Shown here one piece after another: positions 1-13,400 of a DNA stretch of 64,000 nucleotides. The DNA comes from Cyclospora cayetanensis (taxonomy: Eukaryota > Apicomplexa > Conoidasida > Eucoccidiorida > Eimeriidae), in contig NW_020312125.1 in the NCBI RefSeq assembly GCF_002999335.1, positions 186,001 through 250,000 of the forward strand. Reading direction: 5' to 3'. Position numbers and translations under genes: made by a program. The notes under the pieces are model-generated. The model did not search any database, was not told where the DNA came from, and saw nothing but the letters and a program-made list of their open reading frames with translations. Position 1 is the first letter of the stretch. Each line of letters starts with the position of its first letter.

Positions 1-3000
1 ACCACACGCTGTAAAATAACCACTAAACTGAAGAAAGCGTGCAGCACTTGCTGGAGCAGCCACTGATGGAGAGGCGCAGCGGTGGCAGGAAGCGGCTGCT
101 GCGATCATCATGTGCTACTGCAAGGTCTACAATATGGAAGAGAGATAGGGAAAATTTTCTCTCTGACTTTACATCGGAAATACTGAAATCCTCCTATAAA
201 ACAGTAAACACTCAGGGAAAATGCTAGAGTTGGCATCAGGTGAGAGCCCACGTAGACTCCCCGTGAGCAGGGATATGCACCGCAGCCTTACCACAGGACT
301 TTATATTATCGGGCATTAAATGTTCTCCAGCTTCTGTGTTAATAAGAACCTCTCATTGCTTCAGGGCTATTAACTTCTGGACTTTGTGTTAAACGAGGGC
401 AGCCGGACACCCCAATCCAGGCTGTGCATTCCTCACACACACTTCTGCAGGGTCGGCTCCCAATTGGTATAGCCTAGATCTGGTGTTGACCTAGACCCAT
501 GTGGGTAAAGAAGGTGAGGTATGTCTGGCCAGTCCTCATGGAAATCTGTTTCCATAATGCTTTTTAAATATACTGCCTTCACTGCATTCAAGAAGCGAGT
601 CCGGAGACACTGCAGTGTTAAGACACAGCACAGCTTCTTCCAAACCTGTGGCATCTATGCTTAAGAGAAGCCAAAGATATTCCCCCTTGCAACCCTTTAT
701 ATCATGGGTGCAGTGCTAATGAGCAGAGTGGCTGCAATGTTTGCCTTTCCCTCTACTTCTGGCATCCAAGCGTCTTTAAAAGGTGAGGTATAGCAAAAGT
801 GCTGCTTCGTAACGATTCATTTACCCAAACTAGCAAGAAAATTTCGAACTTCTGGGCTACTGAGGAAGAGCATTAGCCTGGAGCGTAACATGCTGTGCAC
901 TCAGCGCAGTGTAAACAGCCACATTTGCCTAACGGATAATGACAACTCGTGGTGCCTTTCATTAAAGATCTAAGGCCGCCCAGAAAACGAAGCGTGATAC
1001 TAACAGATAAAGTTCACATCCCCTTTTTGGCGAATCTGTGACTTAGAGGAGTCTATACTGGCTACTGACTGAGTGTTGTAAGGCACGTTCCGGATAGAAA
1101 GAGGGAGGCTACGCGGCTGAGCTATGCAGTCGAGCAAAATAAACTAGGGCAGAATCCGTGTGGCAGAGTGAAGAAACACAAGAGCTCTTAGTAAGAAAAC
1201 TGATGCTTATGTAATTTTGAGTGTGGCGGCCTTTGATGATGCCTCTGTCAACTATCTCTTATTATGCGATCGTTTACATGGGGCAAATGTTGCTAGAAAA
1301 CCCTTGGTTGATATGCCTACTTTTTGTCATCTTAGTGGCGGGGTGGCAGAAACAAGTAATCTCAGAGCCATCTAGGCCCACAGTTAAGCTGCTCAATTTG
1401 TGTGCAAAGCGGAGAGGACACCGCGCAAAGGAAAGCAGGTTTGAGGAAAGAGTTGTGACATAAGCCCTGCTGCCCTAGCTTGGAGAATAGGACTGGAAAA
1501 GCGCTAAGCGCAATGAAAGAGAGAGCGGAGTAGAGACTGTAAAGATAGAAGTACTTCTTAGGGGGCAGTAGAGAGCCAGCATCGCAACTTTGGGACTTGT
1601 CTGTAGAGCAGAGCTCCTTTGAAGCCGCATGGCCAGTTACATAGAGAGCTACCGACAGGTTGGTTCAATAGGAGGCGTCACGGCCTTTATTATTTATGGC
1701 GATGTGCCCTGAAAGTGCCTGCGCAAATAAGCCTTGTCAGTGGGGCCTTCGTTGCGATTCATTCTCTTCGACTATGACATTGGAGGCACTGACGCTTGAG
1801 TGGCTCCGCAAATTGTGCTATGTGCAATGTGTGCCTGTACGGGGTGCAGGCGTGCAACACATACCATGTACTCACTATCTTAACGAGAGGATAGCTGGAG
1901 CTGCTTTGGAGATGGAGGAAGGGGTTAAGCAGCGTCATTTGACTATCCAGCAACCAATCCAGATTTAACTGTTCACCAAAACCTGCAGTTTCAGTCCTTT
2001 TGTGATGCACTCGGGGCTGTTCACACATTGGCAGCCTCGCATCACTCACACTTCCATAGCTTTTTGGAACCGTAAGTCTTTTTAACCGTGAGGCCAACTT
2101 GTAAGCCTACTCCACAAGCAAAAGCTCAGACCTGTCGCTTTGTGGTAATCGTGGGCCTGGACAGTCAAATGAGCAATCATGAACAGCTAAACGCTCTTGC
2201 GGAGAGTGCATTTAAAGGAGGGCAGGAGGGATGAGGAAAGGCAAACTTAATGAACTAATAAGGACGCTTTCCCGTGTACACACATACTACGCTCTTGCCT
2301 GGGATGGACACTAGGGTTGGTGAGGGGTGGAAAACTATGCTTTAGTACGGAAAATGCTCTTCGTTTGCCTCTGCTTCCCCCGGTCAAGTAACGATTACTC
2401 TTTCACTGATCAACAGGCGCAATGAAAAGCTTATCATTCCTGCTTTCGTATCTCTGCCCAGACGATTGGGCTAGCTACTAAGAGCCCCTGTCGCTAGCTG
2501 ATCAAATGCTGCTCTTTCTCCATAATTCTTTTGGATGCCCTGGGCTGTGTCTCGTTCCTAACATCCTTCTCCCTGTGCCTGATAGTGAATTGTGCGAAAT
2601 CATTCCAAAGCACACATATTTGGGACCCTTATGTACGGCACGTTGAGTGTGATCCTGTTAGAAGGGTAGATTCTTGAGGTACACTAGAAAACACACGGTG
2701 TCATCAGTAATTCGGCATCGTCCCTGAACACCGGATGCACTCACCAAATAAGCTGCTCACAGGTCCAGATGCTCCGATCTCCCAAATCCCACCCCAAATA
2801 TTGAAGCCTTATAGAGGCGCAAAGTTTTTAGCAGAGAGCCGTACCACTGTGCTTGTTAGTTGACAACCATCTGACTAAGTTGGGCACATGCAAATCATCG
2901 AGCTTCCCTGTGGCACTATGCTTCGAGAAGCAGATCAAACAGCCATCCCCACGTACCCTAGAGCGTACAGTTACTTGAGGAGCAATTGAAAGCAGATTTT

Positions 3001-4436
3001 GCTTGGTGCACTGCCGCCCCTTGAATCATAGAGCTGCGTATTTCCAGCTGCATGTTTAACCCTGTCCTAGTTACGCAGCATTGACAATGCGATTGACTGG
3101 CTGAAAGTTGTTGAAAATGAGTACCTACTTTCTATGGCGGCTCGGACGAGGACATCCTTCCGCGACTTTTGTGTTCTAGTCAGCCTTCGTACCTCTGAAA
3201 TGTAGCTGCAGGCCCTCATGTATGGCCTTCTCATCCCTGCAGCACTACCAGCGCACTACAGGACACAGTGCCGGGATATAATCTTCCTTCGGAGGGCAGC
3301 TGCCCTCTGCCGCTAGCTACTTTCTTCCTCTCTCTGAGATCCTCGCTGTCGCGGAAGCCGCGACAACGGGAAGCAGCACCAGCTGTAGCAGCGCCATTAG
3401 GCGGCAAGTACTGCTCTTCATCAACTATGGCACTGCGACCTAAAAGCCACAGGTCCCTTGCTTCTGTAGCAGATGGCGCTGTAGTGCAGTGACCATCTCA
3501 CGAAGGAACTACTGCAAGTTTAAGCGGCCCTGTGAAAGCCGCCACCGTCAGACATTGGCGGGGGCAGTACAAGGAGTCTTCGCGTTGCTGCCTTCTTCTG
3601 CTACGTGAAAGCGTTCCTTTTAAATCTAGAACTTAAGAAGATAAGTAGAAATTAAGTTGAGGGCCAGAGTGTTTCGGGGCTGCTGCACTTCCGACCGCAG
3701 CGGCCGCGCCAGGACGGACTGCGGCAGAGGCAGCCACAGCAGCAACCGCAGCAGCAATTAGTTGCTGTCCCACTGTGTCTGGCTTTCGCAGCGCGTATAC
3801 TTCCCACCTTCTTCCATTGTAGACAGCAAACAGCTCCCTCTAAAGGAGCAAGGCACTGGATGCCCTCCCCCTCCCGGCCCGTGCTGGGGCACCGTCAGCA
3901 GCGATCTCATCCCCGCCTTTTCTTTCCAGCCTCCGTGTGTTAGGCCCCCCTCAACGCTCCTTGAAATACCAGTGCCCCCTGCGCACTTTGGGGCCCGGCG
4001 TTTATGGGTATCTGCGCTACCCTGGCCCTACCCCGATAGAGCGCGGCGAGACTCCCCTGCTTCCCCAGCGTCTTGGATAAAAAAATCATACATGCGGCCC
4101 CTCTGCGCCTCAAAGAGCCTCTAGCAGCCACAGACACACCCTCACAGGCCCCGAGGCATCAGGGCAGGCTCCCCCAGCGTCAACGCTACCGAGTCGGATA
4201 CAACCCTCAGCAAGGGGCCTCCCAGTACCTCCAGGCACAACAAATAGGGGCAGGGCCCCTCGAGGCCCCTGCAGCCGATTTGCGGACTGCCGTGCAGACA
4301 TGAGGAGCGGCCACCACTCCAGTGCGTGCTGTCTGGGCAGCCCCACTAACTCGCATCAGTGCAGGCGCAGGAGCACAACCCAGCAGCAGCTGCAGTAGGA
4401 AGAGGTGGCAGAATAGCCGATCAGCAGACCACCACA
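1..4436. other. Gene-poor left flank upstream of SEC24
   Basis: No coding region is supported here. The open frames are short, lack recognisable domains and occur on both strands. There are no CAG runs or long microsatellites before about 3.7 kb. From about 3690 the sequence becomes richer in GC and CAG, which probably marks the promoter and 5' untranslated region of the SEC24 gene starting at 4437. An upstream gene whose exons I cannot recognise remains possible. Confidence 0.5.
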
Positions 4437-7400
4437 ATGAGCCTGGATCCTTGCCACCAAGCTGCTCCGCCGTCATGGCCACCCCAGCAACAGTGGCAGC
4501 AACAGTATCCCTCGTACCTGGGGCTGGGGGGCCCCCCGCAGCAGCAGCAGCAGCAGCAGCAGCCGCCGCATTGGCAGCAGCAGCAGCAGCCCCCCGAAAT
4601 GCAGCAGCAGCAGCCGAATTGGCAGCAGCAGCAGCCTCAAATGCAGCAAACGCAACAGCCTTCGCAATGGAAGCGACAGGAGCAAGTCCAACCGCAGCAG
4701 CAGCTGCAGATACAGCCAGGGCAACCCCAAAGGCAGCAACTGGGACAGACTCCGCAGCTGCAGCCACACATCCGCCACCAGCAGGCACTACCTTTGAGCT
4801 CCGCTGAGGCATACAACACAGCAGCAACTCCGTCTCCATTCACGCAACAACAGCAAAACCCCGAACAGAAGCTTCAGCACCAGCAGCAGCTCGCCTACTT
4901 CTCGCAGCCTCAGCATGCGCATCCATTACAGCAGCCTTCCCCTTTGCATCCGCAGCCGCCTCAACAGCAGCCGCAAGACACACGATCAGTTCTTCCCCAA
5001 CAGCAAAGGATTGCGCCACTACCGATGTCATTCCCTTCACAGCCCTACGCGGCTGATCAGCAGCCTCAACAGGGGCAGCCTCAGCAGCCTCGTCAGTGGC
5101 ATCAGCAGCCTCAGCAGGGGCAGCCTCAGCAGCCTCAACAGGGGCAGCCTCAGCAGCCTCATCAGTGGCATCAGCAGCCTCATCAGCAGCCTCATCAGCA
5201 GCCTCATCAGCAGCCTCAACAGGGGCAGCCTCAGCAGCAGCCTCAGCAGCAGCCTCAGCAGCAGCCTCAGCAGCAGCCTCAGCAGCAGCCTCATCAGCAG
5301 CCTCAGCAGCAGCCTTATCAGCAGCCTCAGCAGGGGCAGCCTCAGCAGGGGCAGCCTCAGCAGGGGCAGCCTCAGCAGGGGCAGCCTCATCAGCAGCCTT
5401 ATCAGCAGCCGTCGTATGATGCGCTGTATGGTGGCTACACCCAGCAGCAGTTGCATCAGCGAGCCCCCTCATTGACGGCAGTAGGCACCGGCTCGTTCCC
5501 GCCTAGCACAACACAGAACGGAACGGCTGGTGTTGTCGAGAAGACTGAACTTTCGCAGAAGCAGCAGCCATCGGAGAAGCCTGTTGAGGATATGCCCCCT
5601 CTGCAGCCTCTGGCTCGTCCTATCAACAACAGGATTGATCCGGCGCATATCCCCCGGCCTGACTGGAGTGGTACTTTTGCCCCTGTTGCGACGATTATGG
5701 CTGTTGCTTGTCTTTCTGCTGCCGGTGACATGACTCGAATTGTATGCCGTTTCCTTGTTTTCTGCGTATATGCATGCGCATGCGCGTCTGCACATCCCCC
5801 AGGCCGGCTGCCAATGCGTCACTGATGTGCTGGCGTGTGGCATGCCCACTCTCTCCTAGCTCTGCGCTGCGTGTCTCTCTCTCTTTGCTGTGCACGAGGC
5901 TCCTCGCACAAAGGCCTCTCTCTTCATGCGCAGCTGACTGCCGTGGTTCCGGTGTGTGCTGCCTGCCGTTTTGCCCCTCAGAACAAATAACAAGTGTTTA
6001 CGGCAAGCGAGTAGAAACCGATAAGGCGGGGGCGTGTCCACCATCGCCTCCGGGCTTCTACACGGCAATCGATAAGGGATGCTGCAGCTGCAGGTTCATG
6101 AGATCGACCCTTAATCAGGTGCGCAATTTTATTGTTGTTGACACTGCTGGTTGGTGTTCTGCATGCACTTGCATGCAAGTGCATGCATGCCTGTGTATGC
6201 ACCAAAAAGAGAAGCCTCAGTGGCTTCTCTTTCTTCTTGAGAAAGCATTGGGCATGGAAATGGTGGTCTCTGCGTAGCCTTGTTTTTCGAGGTTGCATGC
6301 ATCCCCCTATCGGCGGCCTCGAGCAGAAATTCAGAAAATGGACGGCGGGTGGGGGAGGATGCCCGTTTTTTTGGGGGGAGATGAAGGGGGGGAGGGGGGG
6401 AGGGGGCTTCTGGGGTGCATGCACTTGCACGTGCACTTGCACTTGCATGCCTTCATTGGAGTGCTCTTTCGGCGCCGCGTCTTTGCTGTTGCAGGTTCCT
6501 GCCTTTAGCCACAGCCTCGAGCTCTCTCGGCTGCCCTTTGCCATGATTGTGACGCCATTCGCTGCCCAGCCGGCAACGGAGGAGCCTGTGCCGCTTGTCG
6601 ATATGAGGGCAAGCGAGCAGCAGCAGGGAGCGTCGTCCTACTATATGGGGCCTAGTGCGAAGGGTGGGCATGGTGGTGACGAGGCGGCAGAGGAAGAATC
6701 CCCCTTCTACGGGGGCTATTTCGACGTGGAAGAGTTGGACGCAGAGAACGTCGATGCCCAGACTGGCAGCGGCAGCGCGAAAGACAAGGCTGCCCGTGCG
6801 GAGGGTGGCATAGTTCGATGCAGCAACTGCATGGCGTACATAAGTCCCTTCATGACATGGGCAAGCAACAGCACGCACTGTGTGTGCAACCTCTGCGGCA
6901 CTTCCTTCGAGCTGCCCGCCTTCTATCTCACGCTGCTAAATCAGTACCGCAGCGGCCTGCATGGCAACAACGGCGGTATAGGCACTGCAGGCAGTGAGGC
7001 AGATCGTCGACGTCCGGGGGGGAGCGGGGGGCGTCGGCTTGAACTCTGGAAGGGGTCGGTTGACTTCGTCGCTCCCACAGCCTTCGCGGCTGCCTCGAAG
7101 CTTAGCCAGCTGCAGCGCAAGCGAAGAGAGCACCTGCACGTGCTCAAGCTGGGGCAGCAGGAGACGAGCAGGCAGCTTCAGCTGCGTCAGCAGCACCTCG
7201 CAGAGCAGCATGCGGCAACGCAGCAGGATATGGCGTCCCCACAACAGCAACAGATCCAGCACGGCAGCTGGGGGGGGGGCGTACAGTCGACTTTCGCAGC
7301 GCAGGCGGATGCACACGCCTTGAGCCACGTATCGCTCGACAGCAGCAGCATGAGGCCTTGCCTAGTCCTGGTGCTTGACGCAACGGCGGCAAGTCTCACC

Positions 7401-10400
7401 ACAGGCCTTGCCCATGCGGTGGTTGCAGGGCTAGTGCAGGTGCTGCAGGAAGTTTGCTTGCAAGTGGATATCTGCCTGATGCTCGTGGCAGACCGTATCT
7501 ACTTTGTTCCGAACTACGGCGGCAAGCAAGCGCCACAACAGGAACCTGGGGAGCACCAACCGCGGCGCTCGCAGGCTTTGCATTTGCTCGTTGTCGACGA
7601 CATCATGGACCCCTTCCTGCCAGCCCCCGTAGAGCAGTGTTTCTTCAGGCCGGAGGACAGAGAACAAGTGGGCTGCTTTTTCGAGGGGGCAGTGCTTTCT
7701 TATGCTAAACCCGGGGAAGGGAATGGGGTCAAGGGGAGGGAAGAGCCTCTAAGACTCTGTCCTGGCGTTTTTTGAGGCAACTTTGCTCTGAGGTGTCTGA
7801 GCAGCGTCCTAGGTGCTGCTTTTGGTGTCTCCTCCGGGGATCTGTAGGCGGTCTGCCACTGCTGTATTCTGGCGACTTGCTGTTGTCTTGTTTGCTGTTT
7901 GTGTCGTGGTGCTTGCACCCTTTCTCTCTCTCTGTTAGCGTTCAACTGGATATTCTCCAATTTGTTATAGGCCGTGGAAGCTCGTCTGTGTGTGTGTCGG
8001 CCCCTGATGCAGTTATTGTGGGCAGTGTCTCTGCTTCCCTCCGCCCTCAATTGCTGCGTCAACACTTCTCAAACATCCGCAGCAAATGCGGCGCTGAAGG
8101 TGCGTGCTAGTGACACGTAATTCTTCTTACGTATATGTGGGGTGTTCTCCGCTTTGGTGGTACACGCAGCCTTTCTTTTAGCTTCTCTACCTCGCCGTTG
8201 GTGGTGTTTGCTGGCGCGGCTGTCAGAGGACGGGGGTAAGGGCTTGCTCTGTGCGTTGCGTCTGCACCGAATTCTGCTGTACCGCGTGCAGGTGGCAGTG
8301 GATATGATTGCCGAGAGATCGGCGGGAGGGATGGTGGAGATGTTTTATTGCGCGATGCCAGATATTGGTGGGTCTTGTTTGTGCCTGGCACAAGGCGCAT
8401 CAATAAGAGCCGAGGGAGCACTTACCGCGGCGCTCGTGAGCGTTGCATTTGCTCGGTGTCGATGATATCATGGATTCCTTCCTGCCGGCCTCTGTAGAGC
8501 AGTTAGGCCAGGAGTGGTGGATAACTGAGGTTTGCATTGTAGGGGGTGGAGGGTGCATGAGGAGGTGTATGTGGCTCGCCGAAGCATGCGGTAGATCCGT
8601 AGTACTGCATCTCGATACTGCTTGTCCTCGTACCGCAGGCATTGGGGCTCTGAAGCACTCCACAGTCGCATCGAAGGAAGCGAGCAAGCCCACGGAGATT
8701 CACCAGGTGTGCCTTACGTAGCGGAGGGGGGGGAGAGGAGAGGGGAGGGGAGGATGCGCAAGGGCAATGCGGCGCGATGATTGCCGCTGCGCATAGCACG
8801 AGGTGGCAGATCGCAAATTAGCGGACGGCAGCATGTTCGATGGGCAGGGGAGCGCTTCTCAGCGTCTTCTGCAGAGTCGGCGTTTAAGCGGGGTACAGGA
8901 CTGGGTATAGTTAGCAATGCACATGCAGCGGCAGCGCGGTAGGAGCAGAGGCATGTGAACCTTAAGGGGCTTTTGCTGTGCGCATGTCTGTCTGACTGAC
9001 CGAGGGGGAGGGAGCGGAGAAGGAAGCGGGGGGACCTCAGGGTGAATTTACGGTGCTTGCGCGGTTGAGGATCTACTCGGCGTGGTGGGATGTAGACTAA
9101 GGGACGGCGGAAAGCAGGAAGGTAGTGTGCTGCTGGGTGTGCTGCGCAACAGCAAGACTTCTACAACGCGATCATCACGCAGTGCTTTGCGGCCTGCATA
9201 TGCGTGGACGTCTTTGCGTGCCCTCCCCCAAATCTCATCCTCGAGCTTCAGTCTCTTGGGTTCCCCGCTCAGCAAACTGGCGGAGACATCCGCTTTGTTC
9301 CGGAGTTTTGCGCTTCTAGGTAGGGGCTTTCGCGCTTGTCTTTTCATGCGCTTAGCTGCATGGAGGTTCTTTGGTGCGGCTGCTTTTCGGGGAGCGCTGC
9401 AGGGGCGTTGCCGGGCAAAAAATGGGGTTGCTGTGCGTGTTCCTGGATGTGTGGGGTGGACAGAGACAAGGAGTGGGTTGCAGCGGAGATGCGCCGGATA
9501 TTTACTTCCTGCTTCTACTTTGACGTTGAGTTCAAGTTGCGCCTTTCAAAGGTCCGCTCTGCTGCATGGTTTCGCTGGAGGCTTGGCGTGTAACGCGTTT
9601 CCCGGCTGAAGGGGGCTGCGGGTCTTGGCGTGCGAGTCATGCTCTGCTCATGCATGCATTCATGTCCCCGTTCGAGCTTACAGTCAGTATACAGAAATAC
9701 ATTGAAATGTGCTGTCCAGGGTTGGGGAGGTTTACAGAGGCTTGTAGGGTCTGAGGGCGCTTGGAAGTAAGGGGCATGGTGACAGGTCAGGAGTGGGTAC
9801 TGTCTGGGGTGTGCCTAAGTGTGTAAGTGTAAGTGTGTGTGTTTGTGCGTAAGTGTGTGTGTGTAAGTGTGTAAGTGTATGTGTGTAAGTGTGTATGTGT
9901 GTAATTGTATGTGTGTAAGTGTGTAAGTGTATGTGTGTAAGTGTGTATGTGTGTAAGTGTATGTGTGTAAGTGTGTGTAAGTGTGTGTGTTTGTGCGTAA
10001 GTGTGTGTGTGTAAGTGTGTAAGTGTATGTGTGTAAGTGTGTATGTGTGTAAGTGTGTGTGTGTGTAAGTGTGTAAGTGTGTATGTGTGTAAGTGTGTGT
10101 GTGTAAGTGTGTGTAAGTGTGTGTGTTTGTGCGTAAGTGTGTGTGCAAGTGTGCGTGTGTGTAAGTGTGTGTGTAAGTGTATCTTCTCCTAGTCGGAAGG
10201 GCTAGTTTGACGCCAAGGCAGTGCATGTTGATGCCCTTTTGAGGCGCCTTTCCTATTGGGGTTTTTTCTTGTGGGGGTTGCGCTGTGTTGCTGGTGGGGA
10301 TGCAGGGACTGTCTGTGGACAGGATTTTGGTGTCTTTCTCGGGGGCGCGTTCTTTGGTGGATCAAGGGACTTTCCGGCTTCCCCGTTTGAGCGCACAGTC

Positions 10401-13400
10401 GACAATTCTCTTTCAGTTGAAACACACAGAGCAGTGCGTCCTGGATTTTTCACGGGCTGTACGGGGTGGCTGCTTGTGCGCCTGCCTCTAGGACCACTTG
10501 AGGAGCTCATGCGGTGCCTGCGGCTAAGGAGGCGTTTCAAGCTGTGGTTTGTGAGGGGCAGAAGAGGGTCAGGCGTGGGATTTGGGGGCAAATTTTTTGC
10601 GTGAAGCGGCAGCGGTGCGACGCAGGCTGGAGGCGCAAAGGAATGTTTTCGCCCAGAGTGTCTGCGCGTACACTCCGATGCATCCCTCTAAAAAAGTGCC
10701 GAATCGGCGGTTGCTGCGAGTTCATTCGTTGTCGCTTCCGGTCACCTTCTCTCTAGCGTCTCTGTTTCGATTTGCCGAGGTAAGGGTTTTTCGCGAGTAG
10801 GCGTAAGGGAAGGGGGAGGGGAACGCGAGGAGCAGCGCGGAGGGTAAAGGGTCATAAACAGGGAAGTTGGGGGGCGGGAGACCTTTTGCCTGTGCTGGTA
10901 GAATAGGAGATTCAAGGATAGGGCGTGTATGGGTGTGTGCATGTTTTTTCTTCGCCACTTGGCAGGTGGACGCTACGATATTCTTGATGGCCAGGACTTG
11001 CGCCAAGATGGAGTTGCACCAGGAGCCCCAGTGGAGAGAGAAGATCGTGAAGAACCTCGTGGAAATTCTCACCGCTTACCGCATGAATGTATGCGCCTCC
11101 CCTTTACAATCAGTTCGTTAGAGAGACATGGGTGGTGGTGGTGGTGGTGGTTGTTGCGGGATTGCTAAACAGTCCTTTTCCGCAAATCAGTTCAGCCCTC
11201 TGCGGCCTTTTTCGTTTTCTCGATTACTTCAGATGGGGACGTAAGGCCACATAGGCTTGCATAGTGGAAACAAATAGGTCACGTCCTGCCCTTGGGGGGT
11301 TGTTATGATATTGGCTAATTGTGGGGTAGTTAGGTTGAAAAAAGCCGGGTGTTGTCATATGTGTGCTGGCACTGCCACAGTGCGCGAGTTCGTCGTCTGA
11401 GGGCCAGTTAATTCTGCCGGATTCGCTGAAGCTGCTCCCAGTGTATCTACAAGCTCTGTTTAAACACGCCGTAAGCCAGCTGTCTCAGGGCTACTTCTTG
11501 CCACCGGCCTCCTTCTGAGCCGCCTCACCTCAAACAGCTGGAGGGATCTCCATTTGTGAGCGACGCTTTGCGCTGTATGCACACAGGCTTTCCGGCAGTC
11601 CACTGTAGATCCTCAGGTCCGGCTGCATCAGCTCCTGCAATTCCTCAGAATGTCGATGTCTGAGTTCTCGACGCACATCTACCCTCGCCTCTGCCTCCTC
11701 CACAAGTCCTACATACAGCCCCCCACGTCGAAAGAGCGCAAGGCGCTTGAGAAGGTAATTCAAGATTCGGGCTTTGCGTATTTTTAAAGCAGGGGGGACT
11801 TTGCCAAGTCTCACGCGGGCAGGCCTCCGTAGCACAAGCATTGCTGAGAGTTTATATATACGGCTGGCTGGCTAGCCACCTCGGTGCGAGACAGCGTGCT
11901 CGCCAGCAGATAGTTGTATTATGCTAACATTCTCCGTCAGGACTTTCGAAGCACTGTGGGAAACAACCTGACACACCATGTGCTTAGGGCATCTTATTCT
12001 GCCTTGATCAGCGATGGAAGTGAACTGGCACGTCCAGCGAGGCTACGTGACTCACTGGCAGCAGGTGCGAGACTTTGCGTTTGACTGTGCACGGTGTCTT
12101 TCTGGTGCAGATGGGAGAGTATTCTGGTGTAGGTGACTTTGTTTGGATGCCACACTCGCTGCCCGCCAGCGGGACTCATATCCTTAGCGACGGCGTGTAT
12201 ATGTGCGATGCTGGATCCTACGTCATGCTCTACATAGGCCAACATGTGCGGCGCGAGTATATCATTGACGTAAGTCTGCCCTTCATATGCCTCCTCGTCT
12301 CAACCCACTCCGTGATTGTGGCGGCAGCCTTTTAACAGCTCGCTTTGCTAGCCGTCCGTACGAGCACCGCACTGCAAAGGCAATCAATTGCCGTGACTGC
12401 AAGACCAGAAAAGTCTTTCAAGGGAGCTCATTTGGCCAAAAGTAAAGGGCATGCTTTTACTGTACACACACACTGCATGCCAGCAGGCACTGAAGGGTCG
12501 TGAGGTTGGACTTGTGAATTCATGAATGGAGACGCCGCAGCCATGTGCATTCGCAAAAAAGCGCATGATCCGTTTGATGTGCCCTGGTGTCCATTCACCC
12601 GGAGTACTTTTTCATTGTGTCTGCGGCAATACGTATGCAATGCGGAATTGCTGGGCGATTGCGCGCGGATTTTTTGCGCGGTAATGCGCATGCAGATTTG
12701 CATGGGTAGACATGCATATGTAGATACTTTGCTTTCAGAGTCCTGTACCTCTATATGTACTGAAGCCATGTTTGGGATCCCGCTTATCGTTTGCATGCCT
12801 TACTTTCCCGTATAGCGTGCTTTTTTCGCAGCTTTTCGGCTTTGACGCGAAACTTGATGAGCGCGTAGCGCTTGAACTACGTCTGCAAAACGTTGAAGGG
12901 ACTGCAGGGGGTGGGTATCGTCATCGGCCCACAGTTGCTTTTTGTCAGATGTGCTGTAATAAGGATGCAGGCCGGCACTGTGTGAAGCATGGCGGCTGTC
13001 CTATATTTGCCGATTTAGGGATTTGGTGCTCAGAAGGGAAAAAGGGGCAAGCAGGGTCAGCCTAGCAACGTGGGAACCTTCAAGAGCAGCGGGATGAGGG
13101 TCACTTAAAGGCCCTCTCTTTCATGAGTGTCGTGTGTTTTCTGTTTCAGCCAGAGTTCTTCGCGTGATGGACCAGCTGCGATTTGAGAAATTTGATGCGC
13201 CGTTCATACCGCTGCGAATTGTTGTCCCGAAGTGCGTGTGCATACGTATAGACTACCGCTTGTCTGACCCCTATATATATTTATACATATACATATATGG
13301 CCAGCATTGCACAGCAGTCTCCGGTAGTGGAGTCATCGGGATGGCATGATGTTTCTAGCTAAGTGCCTGGTAGTGCGGCGTGCAGGTTGTATAGATGCGT

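Noticed and set aside
1221..1463. 80-codon open frame with hydrophobic segments
   Set aside because: It opens at a non-ATG codon and has no homology I recognise or supporting splice signals.
1696..1968. 90-codon ATG-started open frame
   Set aside because: It has no recognisable domain and overlaps an equally long frame on the opposite strand. It is expected by chance at this base composition.
4207..5472. Long Ala-, Ser- and Leu-rich open frames on both strands over the CAG region
   Set aside because: They are frame and strand shadows of the Gln/Pro-rich SEC24 exon. A CAG repeat is open in all frames.
9732..10226. 164-codon His/Thr-rich minus-strand open frame
   Set aside because: It is a translation of the GTGTAAGTGT array, lies inside a SEC24 intron and has no non-repeat content of note.
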